Source of the DNA: Candidatus Odyssella thessalonicensis L13
GTDB lineage: Bacteria > Pseudomonadota > Alphaproteobacteria > Paracaedibacterales > Paracaedibacteraceae
Length of the DNA: 64,000 nt
Direction: 5' to 3'
Assembly: GCF_000190415.1 (NCBI RefSeq)
Contig: NZ_AEWF01000001.1
Location: forward strand, 620,001 to 684,000
In this document: positions 55,897 through 64,000 of the stretch, piece by piece
Position numbering within the stretch: position 1 is the stretch's first letter
Layout of the letters: the number at the start of each line of letters is the position of its first letter
The notes under the pieces: generated by a model
What the model was told of the DNA's origin: nothing
The model's input: only the letters and a program-made list of their open reading frames with translations
Database searches by the model: none
Program-made: the position numbers and the translations under genes

Positions 55897-56163
55897 TTAG
55901 AGGCTTTGCCAATCTTTTTCTTGCGCCTCAAATTCCCATTTTGCCTGATCCATAGCTTCTTTAATATTTGAGTGGAAAGTATCCGTAAGTTCCTCTCCCT
56001 TATCATTTAAATATATGAGATAAACGCCCTCATCTTCAGGATATCTTACAATTTAGAGCTTATGAGGCCTCCCTATTACTTCACCATATAACTTATGGAT
56101 GGTCTTGGAGATAGATTTATGATTCTCTGATAAGATTAGTTCTTTAAGAATAACATAGTTCAT
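55897..56163 (-). pseudogene. Small conserved-looking gene interrupted by one TAA
   Basis: An 89-codon frame (ATG at 56163 preceded by GGGGGA) reading MNYVILKELILSENHKSISK ... IGRPHKL, then TAA at 56053-56055 (codon 37), then IVRYPEDEGVYLIYLNDKGE ... DTFHSNIKEAMDQAKWEFEA to a second stop at 55897. The second half has the YLxYxxxxGEExTDTxHxxxxEAxxQAxxEF pattern of small conserved hypothetical proteins. A single CAA-to-TAA change would explain it. The second half has no start codon of its own, so it is probably a recent pseudogene. Confidence 0.65.
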
Positions 56164-56429
56164 CAATTTCCCCCTGGTATAGTTTCTACTCCAGTATCTC
56201 AGATAATTCCTTCTCCCGCCTTTATCCAATAAAGCTGTAGCGTAGTGCTCTGATAAGAAGCAAGAGAGAAAAACTTACGCTAAAGGCAATAAATTTCCAG
56301 CAAATAGCCCCCCTAAATTCCCCAAGATGAAAATGGTTCACTTATTATCGTTGCTGTTTTTTGTACACAAGTTATATTAACTATGATAATTCAATGATGA
56401 GAATTTTAATAATATAAAGGAATTATACC

Positions 56430-57323
56430 ATGAGACTATCTCTATTACTTTTAGGTTCAGTTTTAACAGTGGCCCAGGCTTATACCCCTTATGGAGGCGA
56501 AGGTGGCGAACAAAATCCTCAGGGTGCACCTTTACCCGCAACCACCCAAACAGATGTACCTCCAGCAATTATAGCCGATGATGCGATTGCCCAGCATCAG
56601 CAATTATACGCACAGTTAGATGAAGCTCTAGAGGCACTTATTGCGCATTTAGGAGATGAATGTGCGGATGAGATAGTGGAAAATTACGATAAAGAAATAC
56701 AAGCAAAGCCATCTCAAAGCGGATTAATAGGCATGCGCACTCAAATACTAATGAGTATGTATAATTCCCCAGTGATTCAGAAAAAGATCGAAGAGGATTT
56801 GACCAGCCGATTGAAGCAAAAGGTTGAACAGGAAGTTCCCGCTGACCAACGCGAAGCTAAGAAAGTCTCTCTTGACAAAAAACTTGAACTGGTAGTTCGC
56901 AGCATGAAAGATCATGTTGTTCGTCAAGTACAAAATGTTATTGAGGGCAAGAGTGTTGAGCAACGAGTAAAGCAAGCTGGTAAAAAAACTGAAAAAGAAG
57001 CCAAGCGAGTTGCCAATGATGTGAATGAAGCAATTGAGGAAGGTAAAGTTGAACGTGAAGTAAAAAAAGGCCTTGAGAAAACCGAAAAAGTACTAAACCG
57101 AGCTGCAGATGACATTCAAGAAGCAATTGAGCAGGGTAAGGTTGAACGTGAAGTAGAAAAAGGCCTTGAGAAAACTGAAAAAGTACTAAACCGAGCTGCA
57201 GATGACACTCAAGAAGCAATTGAGGAAGGTAAAGTTGAACGTGAAGTAAAGAAAGCTGGCAAGAAATTTGAAAAAGAAGGAAAGAAGGGGATTCAGAAGC
57301 TAAAAAAGAAGTGGAGATTTTAG
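56430..57323 (+). CDS. Exported coiled-coil protein with 31-residue repeats
   Basis: 297 residues; AAGGA upstream. Signal peptide MRLSLLLLGSVLTVAQA. A low-complexity Gly/Pro segment (about 18-45) is followed by a helical region and, from about residue 180, a highly charged Lys/Glu coiled coil made of near-identical 31-residue units (VEREVKKGLEKTEKVLNRAA DDIQEAIEQGK style). It ends in a lysine-rich tail (KKGIQKLKKKWRF). It looks like a long alpha-helical rod, possibly surface- or periplasm-located. Its antisense strand is also open, because of the repeat composition. Strong terminator follows. Confidence 0.68.
   Translation: MRLSLLLLGSVLTVAQAYTPYGGEGGEQNPQGAPLPATTQTDVPPAIIADDAIAQHQQLYAQLDEALEALIAHLGDECADEIVENYDKEIQAKPSQSGLIGMRTQILMSMYNSPVIQKKIEEDLTSRLKQKVEQEVPADQREAKKVSLDKKLELVVRSMKDHVVRQVQNVIEGKSVEQRVKQAGKKTEKEAKRVANDVNEAIEEGKVEREVKKGLEKTEKVLNRAADDIQEAIEQGKVEREVEKGLEKTEKVLNRAADDTQEAIEEGKVEREVKKAGKKFEKEGKKGIQKLKKKWRF
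57048..57260 (+). repeat. 93-bp direct tandem repeat within the coiled-coil gene
   Basis: Units begin at 57048, 57141 and 57234 (GTTGAACGTGAAGTA), exactly 93 bases apart. The first two units are nearly identical in DNA, the third is partial. An imperfect earlier unit lies upstream of 57048. Recent expansion in frame with the gene. Confidence 0.9.
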
Positions 57324-57378
57324 GAAAATTGAGAGCAAAGCTATAGCTCTTTACTTTCAAAGTCTTCGACGATCAGCA

Positions 57379-57410
57379 GTCCAGAGGTTTTCCTCTGGAC
57401 CTTTTTATTT
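57379..57410 (+). terminator. Intrinsic terminator of the coiled-coil gene
   Basis: Perfect 9-base stem GTCCAGAGG (57379-57387) and CCTCTGGAC (57392-57400), loop TTTT, tail CTTTTTATTT. Confidence 0.9.
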
Positions 57411-57802
57411 CATTAGATACGCTATTTTTAGCTAGACGCTAAGGTTCTTGCCTTTCCATAGTTTGGTCTCAATTACCTAAACTCTTGCTGTCTAAATTCT
57501 TACAAAGCAACAAACATGCAACAGGTAATTCTACTCTATAATTTTATTATTATAATAGGCTAAGCCTCCTTCTACATAATAAATATCAATAATAAAAATT
57601 ATCTATACCATTTTATATTAGGTTATTTTTCACAAGTTTTTTACTCTTTATGCAACATTTTTTCTTAAAAGTGTGTATTTACTGCATCTTAACTCTCCAC
57701 CTATGAAAAAAATTCATAACATATTATCTTTCTTTCGATTGGGTAAATATAACAAATTTGTATATTGAGACAGGCAGGGAATATTTAATAGAGAGGTTTG
57801 AG
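57411..57802. other. AT-rich intergenic region
   Basis: No gene or RNA recognised. It holds the promoter region of the gene at 57803, with AGAGAGG as its ribosome site. Confidence 0.35.
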
Positions 57803-58483
57803 ATGTTACTCGTTAATAAGGAAGCTTTGATGCAGAATTTGAAATTTTATGTAAATTCCTGGGCACATCAAGAATTAGTTTTCTGTTATAGCGTGACATG
57901 CTCAGCCAGCTCCACCGGAATACAATTAACACTTCATCAGAAGCAAACGGGGTTTTCTCTAAAGTTAATATTACAAACCGCCGCCGGATGCTTGCGTATT
58001 TGCGAATTCAAGCTTGAGGAAGACCCCCGCTTAAGCAGGAACTCTGCGTCCCTGTATGAAGCTGCCCTTATTGAAATAGTCCTGCATAGTGTACTCCTAA
58101 GCATTTATTGTGCCCAGCTGCAGCATAAAGAAGAGGTCATTTTCATGGTTACCCCTGAGGATGCGGCTGATTTGATGCCAATTGAGGATCTGTTTGATTC
58201 CCAGTCAAGCTATCTAACGGCCTTTGGCAAACGTCACATCTTTACTTTATATACTAATAGTTTCTATCTAGACGATTTAATTGACCATGTTAATAGTATT
58301 AAGGTAATGCTGGGGCAGCATCTGTGGTCATGCCAAAGAACGGACCGAGTTTTGAGAAACTATTTACAGCATCCCAATCGCAGGGAAGAGTCACTTTTAT
58401 CCAAGCCGCGGCCACTTTATCCTCGCCCAAAAGTACATCTCGAAGAAAATGTCATATTTTTTCCGCGGGTCTTAACCCTATAG
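57803..58483 (+). CDS. Hypothetical cytoplasmic protein
   Basis: About 226 residues from the ATG at 57803 (AGAGAGG upstream; an ATG at 57758 would add 15 residues without a good site). Mixed alpha/beta composition, no signal peptide. Segments such as VFCYSVTCSASSTGIQLTLH and ICEFKLEEDP look globular. It precedes an XRE regulator by about 90 bases in the same direction. I recognise no family. Confidence 0.55.
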   Translation: MLLVNKEALMQNLKFYVNSWAHQELVFCYSVTCSASSTGIQLTLHQKQTGFSLKLILQTAAGCLRICEFKLEEDPRLSRNSASLYEAALIEIVLHSVLLSIYCAQLQHKEEVIFMVTPEDAADLMPIEDLFDSQSSYLTAFGKRHIFTLYTNSFYLDDLIDHVNSIKVMLGQHLWSCQRTDRVLRNYLQHPNRREESLLSKPRPLYPRPKVHLEENVIFFPRVLTL

Positions 58484-58576
58484 TCGGCACTAACTTTTAG
58501 ATATGTATATCTGGGGGAAGCCATCAATGCCCCGCTAAAGGTTAAACTCAAGTAAGAGTAATGAGAAACTAGTTCA

Positions 58577-58939
58577 ATGACAAATAAGCCATCGCTTCAT
58601 ATTCAAACTCATATTAGCCGGAAATTGAAAAGAAGGCGCGAAGAATTAAATCTTAAACAAAGGGAGCTGGCCCGCTTATTAGGAATTACGCCCCAGCAAT
58701 TCTCAAAATATGAACGTAAGGCTGATAATATACCCGCGCATCGCTTATATCAGCTATGTAAGATTCTGGCAGTAACACCTAATTATTTTTTCGATGGATT
58801 AGAAGAAATCTCCTTATCGTCTTCGGACCAGAGTTTCTGGCTGTCCTGTGAAAATATTATTGGCCAGCGGGTACACCTCGAGATGGCAGAAATCTATGGC
58901 ACCATCCGCACAGTTAAAATTCTAAAGCAAGAACCTTAA
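58577..58939 (+). CDS. XRE-family helix-turn-helix regulator
   Basis: 120 residues. Cro/CI-type HTH at about 12-66: RKLKRRREELNLKQRELARL, LGITPQQFSKYERKADNIPA, LYQLCKILAVTPNYFFDGLE. This is the common alphaproteobacterial XRE type, with YERG replaced by YERK. The last 50 residues are variable. Possible target: its own promoter or the upstream gene. No phage genes are nearby. Confidence 0.88.
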   Translation: MTNKPSLHIQTHISRKLKRRREELNLKQRELARLLGITPQQFSKYERKADNIPAHRLYQLCKILAVTPNYFFDGLEEISLSSSDQSFWLSCENIIGQRVHLEMAEIYGTIRTVKILKQEP

Positions 58940-59209
58940 TCCTCTTTCTTTAGCCTTGCTATATTAAGCGTTCAAGTCTTAAGCAATACCTTGTATCTTT
59001 CAGATTCTCCTTTAATTGTGAGAAAGAGAACCAAGGGAGCGACAAGATAACAAGTGGCAGAACTAAAATATATAAATTTTGTTTGTGGCCTCTCTTACAG
59101 TTTTACGGCGTTAATACAAAAGTAACCATTGCCACGAACTTTATCTCCTTAAGATAATTCTCTAAAATAAATATAAGTATTTAAGTTCTGTCTAAGAGGG
59201 AAAAGTAAA

Positions 59210-61090
59210 TTGCAAGTCAACGCCCAGACACTTAACAAGTGGTATAAGCAAGCAGTGAGCCTTCAAAGTGACAAGAAGTATCACCCCGCTATCACTTACT
59301 TCGAAAAAGTCATCAAAGCTGTCCCGAATCACTTTGCTGCCTGGAATTTACTTGGTTACTCTTACCTTAAAATGAAGCAAAAAGCTAAAGCCTATGAGTG
59401 CTTTAAAGAGGCCCTAAAATGGTGTCCTGAGTTTTTTCCTGCAGCTGTTAATCTTGCCGAATTAATGCTACAGGACAACCATGTCGTCCAGGCTAAAGAG
59501 CTAATTATACACTTTCTCAAGCTTCATCCACAAGTTGCCAAGCTTCACTATCTTCATTACACTCTTGCAAAAAAGGATCTCAATAAAAGAGAAACCGATC
59601 TGGCTTTAGCAAACTATATAAAATATCTAAGTTCTGAAGATACGGATAATATTGAGCGTGACCGCTTAAACTGGCAACTTTTACTGGATTTAGAACTTGA
59701 AGAGTTTCTCGATAACTTAGAAAGTGAGAAATCAGCTCTTTGTCACCTTCACCATAACGTGCAAAATTGGATGAAGAAACAGCAAAGCACTCAAGGCTTT
59801 CCTTCGACTGTCCCCAATTGTTTATTTTACTTAGCCTATTACGACACGCCAGCAAAAGAGTTACTGCAGGATATCGGAACTATTTATAGGAAAGTATTCC
59901 CCCAACTGACATGGACTAGCCCCCATTGTATCAATACAACCATGGCCCCTCATCGGAAACCCAAGATCGGTGTTCTCTCCTGTTATCTTGATAAATTTCA
60001 TGCGGTTAGTTTCTCGCTGGCCCCGCTTGTTAAAGCCCTCAATAACGATGACCAGGAAATAATTTACTTTCGCCTTGCCTCTGGGGGGAGCAGCATGCAT
60101 GAGGTTAATTATAAAGAAACACTAGGAAATATAAAATGTGTTGATATTCCTAGCTCTATTGAAGAAGCTCGTCATATTATCGCCAAACATGAGGTAGATA
60201 TTCTGTGGTATACGGATATCTGTATGACGCCGCAAACGTACCTGCTTGCTCATGCACGCTTAGCCCCTATTCAGTGCGTCTCTGGCGGCCATCCCTGCAC
60301 CACCGGTCTTGATACAATCGATTACTTTTTCTCCAGCACCCTTCTCGAGGATAAAGATTGCCAAGAGCGCTACACAGAAAAGGTGATTCCTTTACCAACC
60401 TTCCCCGCCATTTATGAAGACTTTATTCATAAAGATGTTCCCCATAATCGTGCTGCCTTTAATTTGCCAGAAGATAAGAATTTATATTTTTGTGCACAAA
60501 TGTTGTTCAAGGTTCACCCGAAGATGGATACTATTTTTAAGGGGATTCTTGAAGCAGACCCAAGGGCTGTTATCCTATTCTCCTATGCCAATACTCCGAT
60601 AGCAGAACGGTTAAAACAAAGACTTAAGCAATCTCTGGGAGACTTGAGTGAGCGTTGCCAATTTATCCCGAGTGTGCCTCAGCACCAATTCTTCTTCCTC
60701 TTAAAGCAGGTGGATGTCCTTCTCGATACATTCCCCTTTAGTGGCGGTAATACCTTAATGCAATCCATTTCTATGCTTGTCCCCACTGTCACCCTGGTCT
60801 CTCAAGAATTGCGTGGTTCAGTGGGCACGGCCTTGTATCGTCTAATGGGAATTGAGGAATGTCTGGCCTGTGATCTTCAGGATTATATTCACAAATCTAT
60901 TACCATAGCAGGCGATACGGCCATCAGAGATCAGATAGCACAGAAAATACGTGACAATAAATATCTTGTTTTTGATCAAAATGAGTCCATTCTCCAAGCC
61001 TATCAGGATGCCTTTGCTATGCTGCAGCAGAAATTAAATGAAACTTACCTCTTAGAAGAAACAGCCCGCAAATATGGAACAACAGACTAA
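59210..61090 (+). CDS. TPR-containing O-GlcNAc-transferase-like (SPINDLY) glycosyltransferase
   Basis: 626 residues from a TTG start with AGAGGGA upstream. TPR units at about 5-120 (YHPAITYFEKVIKAVPNHFA AWNLLGYSYLKMKQ type). The catalytic GT41-like half (about 245-600) shows GHPCTTGLDTIDYFFSS, the GT-B C-terminal part NLYFCAQMLFKVHPKMDTIF, and DVLLDTFPFSGGNTLMQSIS, matching bacterial O-GlcNAc-transferase-family enzymes. Neighbouring genes suggest glycan or glycoprotein modification. It overlaps the WbqC gene by 17 bases. Confidence 0.85.
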   Translation: MQVNAQTLNKWYKQAVSLQSDKKYHPAITYFEKVIKAVPNHFAAWNLLGYSYLKMKQKAKAYECFKEALKWCPEFFPAAVNLAELMLQDNHVVQAKELIIHFLKLHPQVAKLHYLHYTLAKKDLNKRETDLALANYIKYLSSEDTDNIERDRLNWQLLLDLELEEFLDNLESEKSALCHLHHNVQNWMKKQQSTQGFPSTVPNCLFYLAYYDTPAKELLQDIGTIYRKVFPQLTWTSPHCINTTMAPHRKPKIGVLSCYLDKFHAVSFSLAPLVKALNNDDQEIIYFRLASGGSSMHEVNYKETLGNIKCVDIPSSIEEARHIIAKHEVDILWYTDICMTPQTYLLAHARLAPIQCVSGGHPCTTGLDTIDYFFSSTLLEDKDCQERYTEKVIPLPTFPAIYEDFIHKDVPHNRAAFNLPEDKNLYFCAQMLFKVHPKMDTIFKGILEADPRAVILFSYANTPIAERLKQRLKQSLGDLSERCQFIPSVPQHQFFFLLKQVDVLLDTFPFSGGNTLMQSISMLVPTVTLVSQELRGSVGTALYRLMGIEECLACDLQDYIHKSITIAGDTAIRDQIAQKIRDNKYLVFDQNESILQAYQDAFAMLQQKLNETYLLEETARKYGTTD

Positions 61091-61790
61091 AACCATAGCA
61101 ATTCACCAGCCCTACTTCCTACCTTATTTAGGCTATTTTCAACTTATCTGTCAGGCTGATATTTTTGTTTTATTAGATGATGTTACCTTTATTAAACGGG
61201 GATGGATTAATCGCAACACCATATTATTAAATCAGCAGCCCTTCCTAATCAGCCTTCCTGTTGAAAAAGCAAGCCAGAATAAGCTGATTAACGAGTCTTA
61301 TTTTTTGTTAGACCAAAGATTCTTAGAAAAGAACCTAATGACCATTGAGACGGCTTATAAAAGAGCCCCTTACTTCAAAGAAATCTTTAATCTATATCAG
61401 CAAGTCTTGCTCTACGAGAATAGGAATATTCCTCTCTTTATTAAGAATAGTCTTGAGCAAGTTCTCAATTATCTGTCCCTTGAGAAAGAGATCAAACTTT
61501 CCCATGAAATTGACCACGACAAATCGAAGAAGCGGGCTGATAAGCTTATTGATCTGACAGGCAACTTACAAGGAACTCATTATATAAACTCGATCGGAGG
61601 GCAAAGTCTTTATCAGCCTGATGCTTTCCTGCACCATGGGATCAAGCTTTCCTTTCTTAGACCAGAGCTTCGCCCTTATCAACAGTTTAATCATCCTTTC
61701 GTGGAAAAGTTATCCATGTTGGACGCTTTAATGTTTAACTCCCCTGCAGCGATTAAGCACATGCTTTTAACTCAATTCACCCTAATATAA
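61074..61790 (+). CDS. WbqC family protein
   Basis: 238 residues. Conserved N-terminus IAIHQPYFLPYLGYFQLICQ, ADIFVLLDDVTFIKRGWINR and HYINSIGGQSLY are typical of the WbqC-like family, found in O-antigen and surface-polysaccharide loci and thought to take part in assembly of modified sugars. It overlaps the preceding glycosyltransferase gene by 17 bases, implying translational coupling. Confidence 0.9.
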   Translation: MEQQTKTIAIHQPYFLPYLGYFQLICQADIFVLLDDVTFIKRGWINRNTILLNQQPFLISLPVEKASQNKLINESYFLLDQRFLEKNLMTIETAYKRAPYFKEIFNLYQQVLLYENRNIPLFIKNSLEQVLNYLSLEKEIKLSHEIDHDKSKKRADKLIDLTGNLQGTHYINSIGGQSLYQPDAFLHHGIKLSFLRPELRPYQQFNHPFVEKLSMLDALMFNSPAAIKHMLLTQFTLI

Positions 61791-61822
61791 ATCTATAAAA
61801 AGTTCTTGCCTCCCCCTTAAAG

Positions 61823-62635
61823 CTAGATGAACACAGATCTCACTTGTTCAGGAGTAGGTATATGTTCAGCTTTTAGCTCTCTATCAACACTTCGTCGGTA
61901 AGCGGTAGGATATAATCGTGAGACAAAAAAGGGATCCTCGGCGTTATCATAGCGAAAGCTCAAAGCCGCGCGCAAAGAATCAGGCCGTCCTTGCTTGCCG
62001 GTGCGATGCACCGTAAAAGCCGACATAAAGACGACATCACCCATCTCAACTTCTAAAGGATAAAACTCCGAGTCGTCATAATGATCAACGGTATGATAAT
62101 GATGGGAGGTGACTGCCTGTGCTAACAAACCAGCTTGGTGGCTTTGGGGCACAATTTCTAAAGGATTAGTATCTAAATGGATATTGCTTAAGGGAATCCA
62201 AGCAATAACTGCGTCCAAACTCCCTTGCATGGACGGCCAATCCTGATGTGCTTCTAGGCCCAAGAAATTATTCTTTGTGCTCATATCAGCCGCAAAAATA
62301 TTAACGATAGGACCGGTGGGAATGAGAAAGTTCTGAATATTGAGAGCTTGGAGGCTTAGAGTGAGAGTTGGATGAAATTGTAAAAGCTGAACACTTGGTA
62401 GGCGCGAAATTACCCCTGTCATTTTAACAAATTCGCCGTAAGCCACAGGATCATTTTCAAACAAGGTCTTCAAAAAACTATAAAGGCATTGCTGTTCCGG
62501 TAAGGCTTTAAGGCGGTGCTGGAAATAGTTTTTAAGAAGCCTCTCAATGTCGAACAAGATGCTTTCAATAGAAGCTAAAGGAAGCAACTGCTTCGCAACA
62601 TAGTAGCCTTGCTTGTTATAGAAGTCTCGATCCAT
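61823..62635 (-). CDS. Phytanoyl-CoA dioxygenase (PhyH) family protein
   Basis: 270 residues. Fe(II)/2-oxoglutarate-dependent oxygenase fold with the facial triad His130, Asp132 (GLEAHQDWPSMQGSLD) and His210 (FMSAFTVHRTGKQGRPDSLR), and nearby Arg residues for 2-oxoglutarate. In sugar clusters such enzymes hydroxylate or oxidise small molecules or sugars. Follows the glycosidase-like gene by 6 bases on the minus strand. Confidence 0.88.
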   Translation of the reverse strand: MDRDFYNKQGYYVAKQLLPLASIESILFDIERLLKNYFQHRLKALPEQQCLYSFLKTLFENDPVAYGEFVKMTGVISRLPSVQLLQFHPTLTLSLQALNIQNFLIPTGPIVNIFAADMSTKNNFLGLEAHQDWPSMQGSLDAVIAWIPLSNIHLDTNPLEIVPQSHQAGLLAQAVTSHHYHTVDHYDDSEFYPLEVEMGDVVFMSAFTVHRTGKQGRPDSLRAALSFRYDNAEDPFFVSRLYPTAYRRSVDRELKAEHIPTPEQVRSVFI

Positions 62636-62641
62636 TTAAAG

Positions 62642-63568
62642 TCACCTATGTTTAACAGCTAATCCTAAACCGCTTTTGCCAAAATCATTGCCATTATAAA
62701 ATAAGTAAAAGGCGTCTTTCTGAGGCAGCATAAAAGGATAAGCAAGCATAAAGCTATCCCAACCTTGCTCCGACAGGCTAAGAATATCTTCTTGCCGTTG
62801 CCAACGAAGGCCATCTTCAGAGATTGCATAACCGATCTTATAACTATTTAAAGGATTGGTATGATAATCAAAGGGTTTACGATAGCAGAAGACCATATGA
62901 TAAAGGTCATCTTCTTTGAACACACTGCTAACAGAAAGCCCATTACCTTCTTTGTTAAAGTAATCTAACGCCACTTGGCCAGAGCGGTGCCAATCAATAC
63001 CATTATCAGATTCAGCATAATGGATCCGATAAATTGCTTCTGGTTTCTGCCTGTGATTATGCCAGCCGGTACAGCAAGAATACCACATCCGCCACTTATC
63101 TTCTTTCAGGACGGTGGCAAGACCAACAAAGTATGGTTCCTTATAAGTGGAAGCCAAAAGCGGTCCTTGGGAAAATCTTTGAAAAGTTTTACCTCCATCC
63201 TCACTGATGGCAAGGCCAATAGAATTGTGATAGGGGACAGTATTTCTCACATTCCAACCGGTATAATACATTAACTTACGTGACCCTTGATTGATGATCG
63301 CGGTTGCCATAACACCACAATCGTCAAAGGTGCCGATTTCCCCCAGCTCTAGTAACGGCTCAGGATGGCAATAGAGGACTTCTAAAGGATTATGGGCATT
63401 GACCTCAATATAAGTCGGTCGACTTCTCCCTAAATTATCCCGGGTGGAAAAGTAAATACGCCATCTATCAGCATTAACCACTTCGACCAGGGGAACCTGC
63501 GTATGTGTCTGCATAAAGGGGTATTGCCCTTGAGCTTTGAAAATCAGGCCTTTTTTAACCCACCCCAT
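62642..63568 (-). CDS. Five-bladed beta-propeller glycosidase-like protein
   Basis: 308 residues without a signal peptide. Repeated blades with GH32/GH43-like patterns: WRIYFSTRDNLGRSR, GTFDDCGVMATAIINQGSRK, SIGLAISEDGGKTFQRFSQG, WRMWYSCCTGW, HYAESDNGIDWHRSG, IGYAISEDGLRWQRQED, FYLFYNGNDFGKSGLGLAV. A frequent companion of sugar-modifying genes; true hydrolase activity is not shown. Its ATG directly abuts the stop of the acyltransferase gene upstream. Confidence 0.8.
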   Translation of the reverse strand: MGWVKKGLIFKAQGQYPFMQTHTQVPLVEVVNADRWRIYFSTRDNLGRSRPTYIEVNAHNPLEVLYCHPEPLLELGEIGTFDDCGVMATAIINQGSRKLMYYTGWNVRNTVPYHNSIGLAISEDGGKTFQRFSQGPLLASTYKEPYFVGLATVLKEDKWRMWYSCCTGWHNHRQKPEAIYRIHYAESDNGIDWHRSGQVALDYFNKEGNGLSVSSVFKEDDLYHMVFCYRKPFDYHTNPLNSYKIGYAISEDGLRWQRQEDILSLSEQGWDSFMLAYPFMLPQKDAFYLFYNGNDFGKSGLGLAVKHR

Positions 63569-64000
63569 TTATAGACCTCTAAGCCGATGGCTACTGCGCT
63601 CTGACAGGGCCTCACTTTTACGGACAATCAAGGAATGGCCCCCTACTCCTTTAAGCACCATGGCTCCTGCTCCCACAACTGTAAAGTCACCAATTTTAAG
63701 GTTATCACCAATGGTGGTATTAACGCCAAAGAAGCAGTTTTTACCCACCTGAACACTGCCGGAAATAACCACATGGGAAGCTATAAATGTATGATCATCA
63801 ATATGACTGTGATGACCAATATGGTTGCCACTCCAAAGGATAACATTATTGCCAATGGTCACCCCGGGCTGCAAAGTGTTTTTATCAAGAATAAAACAAT
63901 TTTCTCCCACTGCTTCTTGATATTGCAAACAAGAAGAATGAATATAGCTAATAAATGAGTACCCTTTGGCTTTTGCTTGAAGATATTTTTTTCGCGTAAT
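63569..64000 (-). CDS. NeuD-type hexapeptide sugar O-acyltransferase, N-terminus beyond window
   Basis: 144 codons visible; the frame is open to the right edge, where it reads YLQAKAKGYSFISYIHSSC, so the start lies outside. Left-handed beta-helix hexapeptide repeats (VTIGNNVILWSGNHIGHHSH, VQVGKNCFFGVNTTIGDNLK, IGDFTVVGAGAMVLKGV) mark a trimeric acetyl/acyltransferase of the sialic-acid-O-acetyltransferase NeuD group. It leads the minus-strand operon with the glycosidase-like and PhyH genes. Confidence 0.88.
   Translation of the reverse strand: MTRKKYLQAKAKGYSFISYIHSSCLQYQEAVGENCFILDKNTLQPGVTIGNNVILWSGNHIGHHSHIDDHTFIASHVVISGSVQVGKNCFFGVNTTIGDNLKIGDFTVVGAGAMVLKGVGGHSLIVRKSEALSERSSHRLRGL

Noticed and set aside
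56938-57360. 140-codon open frame antisense to the coiled-coil gene
   Set aside because: It arises from the Lys/Glu-rich repeats on the other strand and has no ribosome site.
1-64000. CRISPR arrays, insertion sequences or rRNA genes
   Set aside because: No regularly spaced short repeats, transposase motifs or rRNA sequence were found on reading through both strands.

Overview
The window looks like the chromosome of an intracellular alphaproteobacterium of the Holosporales/Paracaedibacterales type (amoeba-endosymbiont relatives). The core genes point to Alphaproteobacteria: kdsD-lptC-lptA-lptB-rpoN-hpf in the usual order, RegB/RegA beside a SCO1/SenC gene, a two-cysteine DksA, an EipB-like C-terminus, an RHH protein and a TrxR-type ferredoxin-NADP reductase. 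The lifestyle inference rests on loose gene packing, AT-rich spacers, several freshly broken genes, many exported proteins of unknown function, eukaryote-like or protein-protein interaction domains (F-box-like, Sel1, NHL, helical repeats) and large autotransporters. The taxonomic placement is inference; no rRNA is present.

Layout. 1-2.7 kb: end of an EipB-like gene, an RHH protein and an exported F-box/HAF-repeat protein. 2.9-7.3 kb: RND efflux adaptor and pump. 7.8-11.8 kb: an orphan ClpP, an exported Sel1-repeat gene split by a frameshift at an A8 run, and dksA. 11.8-19.5 kb: two near-duplicate autotransporters with NHL-repeat passengers; one has lost its last beta strands through a 10-bp deletion. 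19.8-21.1 kb: two members of a small membrane-protein family that recurs at 30.8 and 55.1 kb. 21.5-26.5 kb: the LPS-export/sigma-54/ribosome-hibernation operon. 26.9-35.6 kb: exported proteins of unknown function, a DUF2147 protein, a FadL-type porin and tRNA-Asn. 35.8-39.5 kb: redox regulators RegB/RegA, SCO1 and an exported kinase-like protein. 39.9-46 kb: rpsT, ferredoxin-NADP reductase, a divergent LysR/VOC pair and exported proteins. 46.2-50.6 kb: endonuclease IV, two related exported proteins and a helical-repeat protein with a nonsense codon. 51.1-54.3 kb: a CqsS/LqsS-like membrane histidine kinase, a receiver protein and a heme-oxygenase-fold enzyme. 55.9-58.9 kb: a broken small gene, an exported coiled-coil repeat protein and an XRE regulator. 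59.2-64 kb: a glycan-modification cluster (TPR/O-GlcNAc-transferase-like enzyme, WbqC, PhyH dioxygenase, beta-propeller glycosidase-like protein, NeuD-type acyltransferase) running off the right edge.

How it fits together. kdsD and lptCAB make and export LPS; the right-edge cluster probably decorates a surface glycan; the FadL-like porin, RND pump and autotransporters populate the envelope. RegBA with SCO1 suggests redox control of terminal oxidase assembly. The most system-like novelty is the 51-54 kb locus, a possible small-molecule (alpha-hydroxyketone-like) sensing circuit with an adjacent heme-oxygenase-fold enzyme. Six otherwise unrelated exported proteins share an alanine/serine-Met-Glu junction at the end of their signal peptides, which may mark a common secretome.
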